This document shows positions 6,027 to 17,200 of a stretch of 21,674 nucleotides of DNA, piece after piece (within the stretch, counting starts at the first letter, position 1; each line of letters begins with the position of its first letter). Under the pieces are notes generated by a model, which worked only from the letters and a program-made list of their open reading frames with translations, had not been told where the DNA came from and searched no databases. Where the stretch lies: the NCBI GenBank assembly GCA_031267635.1, contig JAIRYX010000066.1, positions 1 to 21,674 on the forward strand, given 5' to 3'. The DNA is from Planctomycetaceae bacterium (GTDB lineage Bacteria; Planctomycetota; Planctomycetia; Pirellulales; Thermoguttaceae). The translations under genes were made by a program, and so were the position numbers.

Positions 6027-8006
6027 ATGAAAAAAACACAAATTTTGCTACCCGTTGCAGCGTTGGCATTTTGGTTTGTCATGCCGCAATTTACTGTTGC
6101 TCAAACGCTTACGGCGGCGGATTATTCGCCGCAAGTACAAAAAATTCTTGAGCCGATTTCACAAATGATTGACGCGAATACATTTCTCGTCGGTCATATT
6201 GATTTGACGCGGATCGACGCGGAAACAAGCGCGGCGGTACTTAAAACCAACGTCGCAACAATTACGACAAAATTGTTTTCGCAGGTGGCGGCAGAAGAAG
6301 ACAAAGAAGAATTTCAGAAAAAGCTACAATCCGCATTTCAGCAACTTGACATTTGGGCGAATCGCACCAAAGCACGAATTGCTGAAATCCGTGCGCTCGG
6401 CTGTAATGAAATTTACATTCTTGGCAACTCGAAAATTATGACGGTTACGCCGCTGCAACTTGTGTTGCCGGCGTCGGCGGACAAACTTGAATTGCTGGAA
6501 AAAATGCTCGTGTTTCCCGAAGATTCGCCGGTCGGCTGGGTGTTCCAGCGAAACGGCGATTTGCTTGTTGCCAATTTGATTATGCCGTTTTCGTCCGGCT
6601 CGCTCGAAGACGCGAATATCGGTAGCCGCGTCGCGTTTCAGCACAAATTGATTCGACCATCAATAAAACCGGAATTAGCCGCCGGATTAGAGCGTGTCAA
6701 AAACGCTCCCGTCAAATTGGTCTTTGCTCCCGACGGCGTCATTAGCGGACTTTGGAAAGTTTCAGCGGGTTTATATCCGTTTTATTACGACGATTCATAC
6801 AATGGTTTTTATAATATGATTTCAAATATTTCTGGACTTGCTTCCGCCACTGAACATTTGCAATGGTCGGCGATAGGGCTTGATCTATCGCGTTCTGTTT
6901 TTGCGGTAACGGTTCAGGCAAAATCGCCGGAAAGTGCGCAGGAATTGCATGATTTGATTATACGTCAGAAAACATTGTTTGCTATTTTCACTACGTTTTC
7001 ACAACCACGTCGTAATAGAGTCAATGATTTTTCTGATGCAAACAATCCGCTTAACAATTTTAACGCGGTATCAGACTTTGCAATGCTCTTTTTGCCGGAG
7101 GTACGCGAAGATCAATTGCAACTGGTTGTCGATCAAGAGCGTTTGCAAAACGCGATGGAACAAATCGCGGGAACGTATTCTGCAATGGTTCTTCCGTCAA
7201 TGGAAAGCAGCCGCAAAACGGAATGTGCAAACAATTTGAAAACAATTATACTTGCCATGCACACTTATCATGACGCAACTAGATCGTTCCCGACAGCTTA
7301 CACCACAAACAAAGAAGGAAAGCCGATGTTCAGTTGGCGCGTCGCGTTATTACCTTATTTTGAACAACAAGCGTTGTATGCCGAGATCCAGGAGGAACAG
7401 CAGAAATATCCTGACGAATCTTGGGACGGCGAGCATTTCAAAAAATTTCATAGTAGATGTCCCAAAGTTTATCAATGTCCGAGTGTGAAAAATCAAGCGT
7501 CGGGTATGACGAATTATAGCGTCATTGTCGGCAAAATTACGTCGAAAGAACAAGCCGACGCTCTCGGTTTGCGGTACGTTGAAAATCAGCTTCCAAGTGC
7601 TAGCGGCGAAATGAGCGTAACGGGGAGAGCGGGAGCGGTTTCAAGTAAAGTTAATAAGAATGATTCTTCCAATGTTCTTGGCGTGAGTTCCGCTTTTCCC
7701 GAACCAAACAAGTGGTACACGTTTGCTTTACTTTCAGACGGCACATCGAACACGATTGCCGTTGTCGAGCGAAAAGAGCCGGTTTGCTGGATGGACCCGT
7801 CGCAGGAAATCACGATAGAAGACGCTATCAAATATTACAACACCGAAGAAAACAAAGTCGGCAGTTCTCACAAAGGCGGCTTTTTCTTCGCGTTATTCGA
7901 CGGTTCCGTGCATTTCTGGGAAACGGCAAAAATCCCGATAAGTACATGGAAAGCGTGCATTACCTGCAACGGCGGCGAATCCGTTTCCCCGCCGACAGGA
8001 AAGTAA
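6027..8006 (+). CDS. Exported DUF1559 protein with large N-terminal domain
   Basis: 659 residues from the ATG at 6027, chosen because AAGGAG lies 7 nt upstream and a signal peptide follows at once (MKKTQILLPVAALAFW...TVA|Q). The frame is open 26 codons further upstream, but that stretch overlaps the predicted promoter. Residues about 30-390 form a domain I do not recognise, with alternating hydrophobic segments. From about 395 the planctomycete DUF1559 region is clear: 'ECANNLKTIILAMHTYHDA', 'SFPTAY', 'SWRVALLPYFEQQALY', 'YQCPS', 'LSDGTSNTIAVVER', and the closing H-X9-DG signature (His615 ... Asp-Gly 625-626, then 'SVHFW'). Many DUF1559 proteins begin with a prepilin-like GFTLVE helix; this one does not and has an ordinary signal peptide, so it is unlikely to be a pilin-like subunit. 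Molecular function unknown. It is monocistronic. Confidence 0.9.
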   Translation: MKKTQILLPVAALAFWFVMPQFTVAQTLTAADYSPQVQKILEPISQMIDANTFLVGHIDLTRIDAETSAAVLKTNVATITTKLFSQVAAEEDKEEFQKKLQSAFQQLDIWANRTKARIAEIRALGCNEIYILGNSKIMTVTPLQLVLPASADKLELLEKMLVFPEDSPVGWVFQRNGDLLVANLIMPFSSGSLEDANIGSRVAFQHKLIRPSIKPELAAGLERVKNAPVKLVFAPDGVISGLWKVSAGLYPFYYDDSYNGFYNMISNISGLASATEHLQWSAIGLDLSRSVFAVTVQAKSPESAQELHDLIIRQKTLFAIFTTFSQPRRNRVNDFSDANNPLNNFNAVSDFAMLFLPEVREDQLQLVVDQERLQNAMEQIAGTYSAMVLPSMESSRKTECANNLKTIILAMHTYHDATRSFPTAYTTNKEGKPMFSWRVALLPYFEQQALYAEIQEEQQKYPDESWDGEHFKKFHSRCPKVYQCPSVKNQASGMTNYSVIVGKITSKEQADALGLRYVENQLPSASGEMSVTGRAGAVSSKVNKNDSSNVLGVSSAFPEPNKWYTFALLSDGTSNTIAVVERKEPVCWMDPSQEITIEDAIKYYNTEENKVGSSHKGGFFFALFDGSVHFWETAKIPISTWKACITCNGGESVSPPTGK

Positions 8007-8028
8007 ATTTTTCACACTCATAGGGTAT

Positions 8029-8155
8029 ACTCCTCGCACTTGAAAATTCGATTTTTAAGACAGGTGTTGATCGTTCATCACGTCACGCCCCCAAAGTCCT
8101 CTTTGTCACTAATGTCCCTTGTTTAACGAAAACCGAAATCCAAAGTGTGAGGAGT
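8029..8155. repeat. Imperfect long inverted repeat downstream of the DUF1559 gene
   Basis: Left arm 'actcctcgcactt' (8029-8041) pairs with 'aagtgtgaggagt' (8143-8155) at 12 of 13 positions. Weaker pairing continues inward ('ttcgattttt' against 'aaaaccgaa'). The 100-bp interior has no clear structure or frame. It could be a small non-autonomous element or the end of the transcript of the gene stopping at 8006. Confidence 0.5.
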
Positions 8156-8158
8156 CGA

Positions 8159-8337
8159 TAAACTTCATTTTCACCTAATTTTCTTAACAAAACCACCTCA
8201 TTAGCAAAAATGTTTCTGCTTCATCCAAACCTCATTACCTTAATTGTTCTTCTTTTTTTAATGAAGTTATGAGGTTGTCGTTGGGGAGTTGGCTACTGGG
8301 ATTGTTTCGTTAGGAAAATTAGGTAGAAATGAGGTTT
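8159..8337. repeat. Nested inverted-repeat element of about 180 bp (MITE-like)
   Basis: The outer arms are about 8159-8191 and 8304-8337. The left arm reads 'cattttcacctaattttctt'; the right arm, complemented, reads 'catttctacctaattttcct'. Inner arms (about 8227-8245 and 8261-8278) share 'caaacctcatta' and 'caacctcataac'. A single strand would fold into a long cruciform or hairpin. The arm sequence resembles the 'aacctcattttcaac' part of the MITEs at 5698 and 5817. There is no gene in 8007-8497; this and the preceding repeat fill most of it. Confidence 0.55.
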
Positions 8338-8497
8338 GATTGTACGAGCGAATAATTATTGTCACTTCCTGTTGATAATGTTTCAATCCGATGAAGAGAT
8401 ACATCTTATTTTTAAAAAACTAATTTACTTTTCGCAACATTAAATCAGTCTTCCCCAAAAGCGCAATAGTCAGAAAAAATTTTTAGGCGGTTTCGTT

Positions 8498-9607
8498 ATG
8501 TTTTTATGTATGCTCTTCGTTTTTGCCATCGGCTTTCTTATCAGCAGTTTTTTGTGCCGAGTCATTTGTCGTTTTGCGGAACGGTTCGGATTAGTAGATC
8601 AGCCCGGACGGCGGAAAATTCACGAAAAGCCGATACCGACAGACGGTGGTTTGGCAATTTGGTCGGCAATCGTTCTGCCGCTTGCGATAGGACAATTAAT
8701 ATTGTGGTTGCTTGTTTGGGATAGAAGTAACGGCGAAAAATTTTTTCATCTGCCGCAATTTATTGAAATTCATCTTTCGGGGTTATTGCAACAATCAAAA
8801 AAACTCTGGCAGTTGCTTGGTTTAGGAACGGTGCTGGTTTTTCTTGGAGTGTGGGACGACATTCGCGGTTTGAATTGGAAATTTCGCATTGCGATTCAAT
8901 TTTGCGTGGCAATGGCGATTGTCGCACTTGGTTGGCGGGCGAGTATTTTTCTTGACATGCCGATTATTACTTATTGGTTGAGCGTTTTTTGGGTGGTCGG
9001 ACTGATTAACTCGTTCAATATGCTCGACAACATGGACGGTTTGTCGGCGGGAGTTGCTGCGATTTGTGTCGTTTTTTTTTCGTTAATCATGTTATTACAC
9101 CCGCTTCCGGCGACGAATCAGCCGCAAATTTTTCTCGGCGGATTGATGTTGCTGGTTTTGGGAGCGATTCTCGGATTTTTGCAACATAACCGCCCGCCTG
9201 CAAAACTTTTTATGGGAGACTCCGGCGCGTATTTTATTGGCTATCTTCTTGCGACTTCAACACTTTCGGCGACTTATGCCGGTTACGACGTGCCGCGACA
9301 AACAATTTTCGTACCGCTGGTTCTTTTAGCGACGCCGCTTTATGATACAATCAGCGTTGTCATTATTCGGCTGAAAGAGAAACGAAGTCCGTTTGTCGGC
9401 GATAAGTCTCATTTTTCGCATCGTCTCGTCGAACTTGGATTTACGAAGCCGCAAACGGTTTGCGTTGTTTATCTTGTTACGGCGATTTGTTGTCTTGGCG
9501 CGTTACTGCTTTATCACACGACCTTTCTCGGAGCTGTAATTATTTTTGTACAAACCGTTTTGATCCTAATTCTTATCGCAATTCTTGAGACAAAACGTAA
9601 AAGATAG
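8498..9607 (+). CDS. WecA/TagO-type undecaprenyl-phosphate sugar-1-phosphate transferase
   Basis: 369 residues, about ten or eleven hydrophobic membrane segments, of the PNPT (MraY/WecA/TagO) family. These enzymes move a sugar-1-phosphate, usually GlcNAc-1-P from UDP-GlcNAc, onto undecaprenyl phosphate at the inner face of the membrane, starting O-antigen, teichoic-acid-like or capsule synthesis. Visible motifs are 'DQPGRRKIHEKPIPTDGG' near 34-51, the metal-binding 'GVWDDIRGL' (Asp120-Asp121), 'NMLDNMDGLSAG' (174-185), 'FMGDSGA' (Asp241) and the cytoplasmic loop 'DKSHFSHRLVELG' (His305, His308, Arg309). That last motif is the H-x-x-H-R type of the WecA branch rather than MraY. The start has only a loose purine-rich site (AGGCGG). 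It stands alone, facing the N-domain gene at 9728-10993. Substrate choice cannot be told from sequence. Confidence 0.9.
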   Translation: MFLCMLFVFAIGFLISSFLCRVICRFAERFGLVDQPGRRKIHEKPIPTDGGLAIWSAIVLPLAIGQLILWLLVWDRSNGEKFFHLPQFIEIHLSGLLQQSKKLWQLLGLGTVLVFLGVWDDIRGLNWKFRIAIQFCVAMAIVALGWRASIFLDMPIITYWLSVFWVVGLINSFNMLDNMDGLSAGVAAICVVFFSLIMLLHPLPATNQPQIFLGGLMLLVLGAILGFLQHNRPPAKLFMGDSGAYFIGYLLATSTLSATYAGYDVPRQTIFVPLVLLATPLYDTISVVIIRLKEKRSPFVGDKSHFSHRLVELGFTKPQTVCVVYLVTAICCLGALLLYHTTFLGAVIIFVQTVLILILIAILETKRKR

Positions 9608-9610
9608 AAG

Positions 9611-9650
9611 GAGATTGTTGCTAAATAATTTTGGCAACGTTTGTAATCTC
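9611..9650. terminator. Possible stem-loop between convergent genes
   Basis: GAGATT-GTTGC (9611-9621) can pair with GCAAC (9634-9638) and AATCTC (9645-9650), with a bulge between the two helices. It lies four bases after the transferase stop. There is no T-run, so an intrinsic terminator is uncertain. Confidence 0.25.
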
Positions 9651-9727
9651 GTTACGATAATTGCTTCAAGAATAACCATTCATTGTCAAAGTTTATTTCG
9701 TACAAATGCCGTTTTGCTCATTTTTGT

Positions 9728-10993
9728 TCAATACGGCGTTCTTTCATACGTTCCCGGAACGGTATAGCCGCCATAAGCTGGGGTAGGGTAATAGCCGGTC
9801 GCGGGATATGTGCCGTATGCTCCGTAGCCGTAAGACATGTTGTATTTGCTGTATAACTGTTGAATGGCAAGGCGTACCATGTTGGAGTTAATTTTTTCCA
9901 ACGGCACGACGTGAATTTTTCGCGTTGGCTCAAGCGGGATTTTTTCATCTAATCCGCGAATGTAGTCGGCAAATTCTTTCGACATGTCTTCCGGTGCCTG
10001 AATGATAATCGAATTGGTTGCCGGTTCGGGCGTCACTCGCACCTCGCCGGGAAGTCGCGTCAACATAATCCGCCGTCCGTAAACGGCGATAAATTGCTGC
10101 ATCACCCGCGACAGTTCCGCGTTTTGAATCGGTACTCGAATCGGTTCGTAAATTGGGTCGGGAATGTCAAGCCGGTTGATGATCTCCTCAATTTCCGCGC
10201 GGTCTTTTTTCGATCCGCGAACAATCAGCGTATTCGTTTGATCTGACGGCGTAATTTGAGGAACCAGCGGACGTGATTCCGCGTCGCCGCCGTAGCCATA
10301 TCCTGATCCTGTTCCGTATCCGCCTCGCCGTCCGTAACCGCCGTATCCGTTATAACCGTATCCGGTTCCGTAACCGCGAAGCGTCGCCGTTTGTCGGTTA
10401 CGGAACCGTTCCATAATCATCGGCTGCATTCGTTGATAAAGAACCGACGCAGCGAGATTCCGTACCGTGTATTCCGTATAATCGCGTCCTTCATAAACAA
10501 TACGGTCGGGAGAAAGGGACGTGAATCGCGAAGGTTCGGCTTGCGTTGTTTGGTTGGTTGCGTTGGATCCGCTGATCGCGGCTTGTAAACGGTCAAGCGC
10601 AACGGTATCCGCCGATGTGATTGTGACCGTGCCGTCGTTGTTAAGCATAAGATAAACCGTCGCACCCGAAGTTTGCGCATTATTTTGCGGTAAATCTTGC
10701 GCGAATGTTTGCGGAGTTTCTGTGTTTGTTGTTTGCGGCGTTTGGGATTCTATAAAAGTTTGTCTCGCTGTTTGCGGCTGTGTTTCAAGAACAGGAACGT
10801 CTTGCAACGGCACAACGGGAACGGTCAACGCAATCGCGTCCCACTGCGGAAAAATTGTCGCATTGTTGAAGCGTTCTCCATCTTTTACATCGAAAGTATA
10901 ACTTTGCGTGGAATCTTCATCGGCTTGTATATTTTGTGAAAGTAAAAGAATAAACCCAATGGAAAACAGAAAAATATAAGATAAAAATTTCAT
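9728..10993 (-). CDS. Secretin N-domain protein with Gly/Tyr-rich insert, no pore domain
   Basis: 421 residues. A signal peptide ends about Ala24 (MKFLSYIFLFSIGFILLLSQ). A Gln/Thr/Pro-rich region follows to about 150. From about 183 there are secretin N1/N2-type (ring-building) units. The first ('YTEYTVRNLAASVLYQRMQP') is split by a Gly/Tyr/Arg-rich insert at about 207-236 before 'TNTLIVRGSKKDRAEIEEII'. The second runs about 284-350 ('PIRVPIQNAELSRVMQQFIA' ... 'NSIIIQAPEDMSKEFADYI'). A third, partial unit is 'TRKIHVVPLEKINSNMVRLA'. The C-terminus is again Tyr/Gly/Pro-rich. There is no secretin beta-barrel region. It lies 251 bp downstream of the giant repeat protein on the same strand and shares its fold, so the two are probably functionally linked. 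Likely periplasmic or outer-membrane associated; role unknown. Confidence 0.8.
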   Translation of the reverse strand: MKFLSYIFLFSIGFILLLSQNIQADEDSTQSYTFDVKDGERFNNATIFPQWDAIALTVPVVPLQDVPVLETQPQTARQTFIESQTPQTTNTETPQTFAQDLPQNNAQTSGATVYLMLNNDGTVTITSADTVALDRLQAAISGSNATNQTTQAEPSRFTSLSPDRIVYEGRDYTEYTVRNLAASVLYQRMQPMIMERFRNRQTATLRGYGTGYGYNGYGGYGRRGGYGTGSGYGYGGDAESRPLVPQITPSDQTNTLIVRGSKKDRAEIEEIINRLDIPDPIYEPIRVPIQNAELSRVMQQFIAVYGRRIMLTRLPGEVRVTPEPATNSIIIQAPEDMSKEFADYIRGLDEKIPLEPTRKIHVVPLEKINSNMVRLAIQQLYSKYNMSYGYGAYGTYPATGYYPTPAYGGYTVPGTYERTPY

Positions 10994-11244
10994 TATTAAA
11001 TCTTTCGTAATAATTCAGTGGAAAGTTCAATATCTTCTTATGAGGAGTTTATGGCTACTTGTGGGAGCTTATTTGTTTTAGTGTATGGTAGTGGTTTCAT
11101 CACCGATGATGCAAATGCCGCTACTATTCCGAGTTGACTATCAAAAATAAAAATTCGCTTGGTTCAGATGACCGCTTGCTTACACTTCGTGTTCTAAATT
11201 ACTTTTGGTCTGCTGATTACTATATTACTGTTATCTGGAGCTTG

Positions 11245-14200
11245 TCATTTTGGATATGGTTCGCCTTCCGCCTGATTGATAATCAATTCATTGTTCGGGT
11301 TAATGTGTTGCCACGCATTTTGTAATTGGCGGAGCGTTTCAACGGAATCGCCTTTGAGTTGAATTGTACGAAGCATTCCGGTATTATTGGTTGACGTTCC
11401 AATGTTGCTGGTTGATGGCGGAATATTCGGCATGTTCGCAGACACTCGGTTGGAACCGACAATCATCGTGCCGGTTTCGCCCATATTCACGAGCAACTGA
11501 CGAATTTGTTCCAATTGCGTTTGCGTCGCGCGGACATACACTGTGTCGGAATAAAAATCAAGTTGCACTATCGGACGTTTCGCGTAACTGTCCTCCGCGA
11601 AAAGCTGCAAAACCGCAAGCCGTACCGATTCGAGATCAAGCGTCTGAATCACAAATGTTCCGAGTATCCGTTCTTCCATACGGAATGAATCGAGAATCGA
11701 CTCAATTGCGGCGTGTTCCTGCGGACGGGCAAGCGTCATCATGCGCGAGTTCAAATAATCCACCGTCGGGCTAAACTCAATTCCTTCATGTTGAAAAAAC
11801 GCACCTAACGCCGCAGTTACGCCGTAAACACTTGCGCCGAGTTTTTCTAACTCATACACTTTGAGCGTGATTTCCGGGTCTTTGAGTCCGCCTTCTTTAA
11901 TTTGTTGAATGAGCGAATCAATCATTCCGTGCTGACGCGGTGTTGCGGTAACAATCAAATTGCGCGACGTTGTATCCTGCACCGCGCTAAAATAAGGAGA
12001 CGTTCCGTAAAACAGACGCAGCGCGGCGAGCAACTGTTGCGTGTTCGCCATGCCGGTCGGATGAATTTTTAAACTGACTTGCGTTTTCGGATCGTCTTTG
12101 TCGATTTCGGCGACCATCGCGGCAACTCGTTCATGTTCTTCTTCCGACGCATACGCCAAAATCGCGCGGGCTTCGGGATCGAATGTCAGAGACATGCCGG
12201 GAAAATACGCCCGCAACATCACTAACGCCGTGCTGATGCCAGCGCGTTCAAGTCGGTACATTCTCGGAAACGTTTTCAAATCGGTATTGATATTGAGCGT
12301 ATTGATCGCTTCTTCGAGTTTTTCATGATCCGTCGGTTTCGCACGGACATACAACTTATGAACATCGTGATCGGCATAAGCAAATTGCGCGAGCGGCGCA
12401 ACACGGTTCAGAATTTGATTGACCGCAGAAACAGCCGTTGTGTATGTGAATGTGTAAGTTTTCGTGACAGACAACGCTTCGGGATGTTTTGCAAGCATTT
12501 CATCAACGACTTTTTGAATTTTGATTTGTTCCGTCGGTGTTGCGTAAACAAGAATTTGACCTGGTATAGAAGTCGGAAGAATCAAAACTGTCGGCGACGC
12601 GGCTTGGATTCCTTGAATCGCCCAAGAAATTGCGCCGACCCAAAGATCAGTGAGATCATGTACGACAACCATTCTTTCCGATTCGGCGGGACGTTTTACG
12701 TCAATTGCATCCAGTGTTTTTTGAATTTCCGCATGAACTTCTTCCGACGCGGTGGCAATCAAATCGCCGGTGTCTGTTCGCATGAAGAAGGTTGCACGGT
12801 TGGCAAATCGCGGCGTTAAGAATCCCGCTGCTTGACCGAGCGGAATGTTTTTCGTGAAATACGTTTTCGTCATTGGTTCGGGAAACGCTTCGCCCATCGC
12901 TTTGGTCAATCGTTCGGCAATCGCGTGGTCGTTAGACGAACCGTAAACGGTAATTGTACTATTGACAGGATTCGGAAACGCGAGACCGCCGGAAACTTGA
13001 AATTGCAGAATCGGCGTAATTGCGGCGATGCTCTCCGGCGGAACGTGATACATTTTCAGCGAGAAACCGTCTTCGGGAACTGTCATTGTTTCGAGCTTGG
13101 CAATCACGTTAGCAATTCGCTGTTGATCAACAGGGCGAGCATAAACAACCACCTGATCCGGCGTGACGCCGGGCAAAATCTGAAATCCTTGAACTCGTGG
13201 CGCGGCAAGATTTAAAACTTGTTGAATACGAAAATAAGAGGCGTTTTTCAGCGTATAAATTTCAATACACGGCTGTTCTTCTTCTTTTTGTTTAACAAAA
13301 TTGTCAATAAAACTTTGAATTTCTTTCTGGATTCGCGGCGGTGCAATCGCAACAATAGCAATCCGGTCGGAGTTGAGCGTAAACGACGCGGTCGGCGGCG
13401 GAAACGCGTCGATCAACGCGCGATACGTCAATGTCATTGTCGGCGGCGGGTATTGCAAAAAACTGTAGTCTTGCGGTACGGGCTTAATCTCTTCCGGCAA
13501 ATCCGCATCAAGCGTTTTCAATGCTTCGACAATGATTTGATGATCCAGCGGCGTTGCGCGGATCACCATCATCCGCATTTGCGGATCGTCCGGCGTGCTT
13601 TGTGCCGTCGGCATCGGAATTCCAAAATTTTCAAACAAGTACCGATAACGGTTGTATATCGCGTTGGGAGATTCAACATCAAACTGAGCGTTCGGAACAA
13701 TTGCCTGAAGCCATTTTTTCGCGTTGGCAAAAGAGATATATTTGAGCGTGTAAACTTTCGGCGTAACCGCCGTTCCTTCTTTCGCTTGTTCCGCCGCCAT
13801 CTCATCCAGTATTTTTTTGATTTTCGGAATACCGCCGCGTTGACCGTAAAACATAATTTGATTTGGTAGCGGAGCTTGCGTCACATAACCGGCAATATCA
13901 TTACTATAATTTACGCGGCGGATGAATAGATCGCGAGCGATTCCCGTGCCGTCGGGAATAGTCAGAATGAACATTGTGTACTGCGAATCCGGCTTTCCCG
14001 CAGCGTTCAGTTCATCTACAAATTTCTGTACTTTTGCGTGTTCCGATTCCGAAGCGTAAACCGCAATATCACGTCCAATTCCTTCGCTGATTTTTGCGGT
14101 TGGAACAATTTCCTGCAAGATTGGAATGTAATAATAAATGTAACCGGCTTCCAGTTCATACGTTTTGAATGTCATTTTGCCGGAAAATTGCGAAGCCATC

Positions 14201-17200
14201 GCTATGGATTCAATGGCTACCGCAATTTTTTTTTGATCTTCTTCCGGTAAAAAGACCATCACGCTGCGCGTCGCCGAATCAATTTTGAAACAGCCCTGTA
14301 AATCGCCTGTCCGCGTCTGTATCTGCCGCTGAACTCGGTTCATCGGCATATTATTGCCGTAACCATAGCCATAAAAAGGGTTTATCCGCCGCATTTGACG
14401 TTGCGGGTCGTCTTCCAACAGATTTTTGATTTCGTAGGAAGTCAGTGATTCCGCTTGAGGAAACATTCCTTGCAGCATCGCCTCAAGCGTAACCGGATCG
14501 GATTCTCCCATCGGATAGATTGCAAAAACCGCCTGATAAGGATTTTCCGCCGTTTGCATTTGTTCGAGCAGCGCGGCGATTCGTTCATGTTCTTTCGACG
14601 TCGCACGCACCGTCACTGTGGGAACGGCGGAATTTGCCGTTGTACGGACGGCGCCCGATAAAAGAGCGTCGCCGTAAACTTCCGCGTCGGGAAAAAACGC
14701 TTTCAACATCGCCGTGACCGACGAATACGATAATTTCGGAATCGAATACGATTTATATTTTTCTTGTAACGCCGTTTCCGGGTCGGTGTTCGTTTGCTCA
14801 ATCATCTCGGCGATTGCGACATGTTCTTCCGGCGTCGCCCAAATCAAAAGCCGTTTGTTCCGTTCGTCCACCTGCGATTTGATGTTCGGATAAACTTGTT
14901 TAATGGATTCGAGAATGATCTGCGGATCGCCCAATGCAACCGGATACGCCATATATTTGAGATTCTTCGTGCTGTTTGGATCAAGTTGTTCCAGCGTTTT
15001 GACGACTTTTTCCATGTCTTGTTTCGACGCCTGAACGAGAAGACGTTTTCCTTTTTCGTCGTAAATCGGTTTCGCTTCGGGAATAATCGCGGTCAATGCG
15101 CTGCGCGCCGTCGCTTCGTCAATTCCGGTCAAAGAGAAAACGCTGAATTGCAGTTCAAAATCCGAGTTGCTATTCGCTTTCATCATCGCAATCGCGTCGG
15201 CAATGAGTTGATGTTCCGTCGGTTTCGCCCAAATGGAAATTTGTCCGGGCGTATCGTCTTTGATGATACGGAGTCCGCGTAATTCGGCGGCGGCTGTTTC
15301 GACAAATGCTTCAATCCGTTTGCGCTCGTCGTTCGTAACCGTATAAATAAAAAGCACCGGCTCGTCCGGCGTGAATGTGGAAACGATTAACTCCACGTTC
15401 TTCCGTATCAAATCATGTTCGGCGGGACGCGCTAATACCATCAACTGACGATTGATATTATCGGGAACGATGTAAGCCGTCGGCGCGAGCTGGCGAATAG
15501 TCGCTAATAAATATTCCGGCGGTTCCGCGCTCAACTGATAAAAACGCACTTCCGGGTCGTTCGGTCCCGGCTCTTCGGGATCAAGTTTTTGGATTAACGC
15601 TTCAATCAATTGAAGCTGCTCGCCGTTGATACTTTGAACAATCAACGTTTTCCCCGCCGCGTCATAAGAAACCGGAGCGGCAGGAAACATTCGCTGCACA
15701 ATCGCAATCAACGGATACGGATCGGCGCGGCGAAGCGGAAAACGTCCAAAGCGGTCGGCGGGTTTGGTGTTGTGAACGTTTTCAATCGTTTCTTTGATGA
15801 TCTGCTGTTCTTCGTCGGTTCCCCAAACGACAACGTTTCCGCCGTTGTAATCGTAAGTGAGTTTCGCGTTCGGAACAAGCGCTTGCAATTCTTGAAGTAA
15901 ATGATAATAACTTCGGTAAACGCCGTCCGCGCCAACCGTGTTGACATTGCCGACCGGATACGTCGCAAAATACCGTTTGACGCGATCCGGATCGGGCGAG
16001 TCAATTTGTGCCAGCAGGGTTTTGAGCGCATCGGCATTTTGCGAAGGAACGCGAATGATTAAACGTCCGTTTGCCTTGTCTTCGTTGATTTTAATGTCGG
16101 GATAAATTTCCTGAACCAATTTTTGCAACGTCGAAGAATCGGTGAACTTCAGCGAATGCGTAATCACTTGTTCTTTTAATTCCGCCGGAACTTCGGCGCG
16201 AATCGTTTCCAATAAAGAGTCAATCCGTTCTTGCTGCTGCGGCGTTGCCCAAATAACAAGAAGATTTTGCCGGTCGTCGTTCATCACACGATAATCGCCG
16301 ATTTCTTTTTTCAAATCGTCTTGTAATAACTCAAAACGCGTTCGTTGCGTTTTCGTTACCGGATAGCTTTGCAGCGTCCGAAGTTTTGCGGACGGCAACT
16401 GTTTTTTGACTTGCTCGATAATTTTTTCAATGTCTTCCAACACAGCGGGACGCGCTTTAACAAACAACGTCATCGGGTCCTGATCGTCGCGTTTAATCTC
16501 CGTGATGTTTTTAATCTGATTTTTAATCAGGTTGATCAGATTTTCATTAACCGCCGTTCCGACCGAAAAAAACCGAATTTCTTCGGGCGGCGGTAACGTC
16601 GATTCCGCTTCAAGAATCAGTTTCGACGCCAACAATTGATCGGCGGCGGACGCGGCGATTGTAAAACGTTTGTTTTGTTTGTCGTATTGAATATCGGCAT
16701 GCGGTACCGCGTCTTTCACAAACGCGACAATTTGATCGGGCATTTCCTGTTGAACCGGCTGAACATAAAACGATTTCGGTTCGTTCTTATCAATTTTTTT
16801 GAAACGCTCGACAATAGCTTCCACTTGGTCTAAATCGGATTTCGTTCCGTAAACAATCAGCCGCATATTCTTTTCGTCAAACGAAACGCCGCCGAATCGT
16901 CGGAACATAAACCGCAACGTGTTCAGCGCTTCATCCGGCAGCTTTTCTTCCAATGGAATCATAATCACGTCGATACCAAACTCGGCTTCAATGTTCTTGA
17001 CCAACTCTTCCGCGCTCTCCACCGCCTGTTGTGTTCCAAACACAAGCATCGCGCGGCTTTCCGGTTCGACAGTTACGCTGATTCCCGGAATCACTTGCGT
17101 CAAAAGATATTGCACGGAATAAGTGTTTCCTCGCCGCAGAACGAACGACTTTTGTGCGAGTTTTTGCGGAGCGTTTTTGGGAACATTTGTTCCGTCCGGT

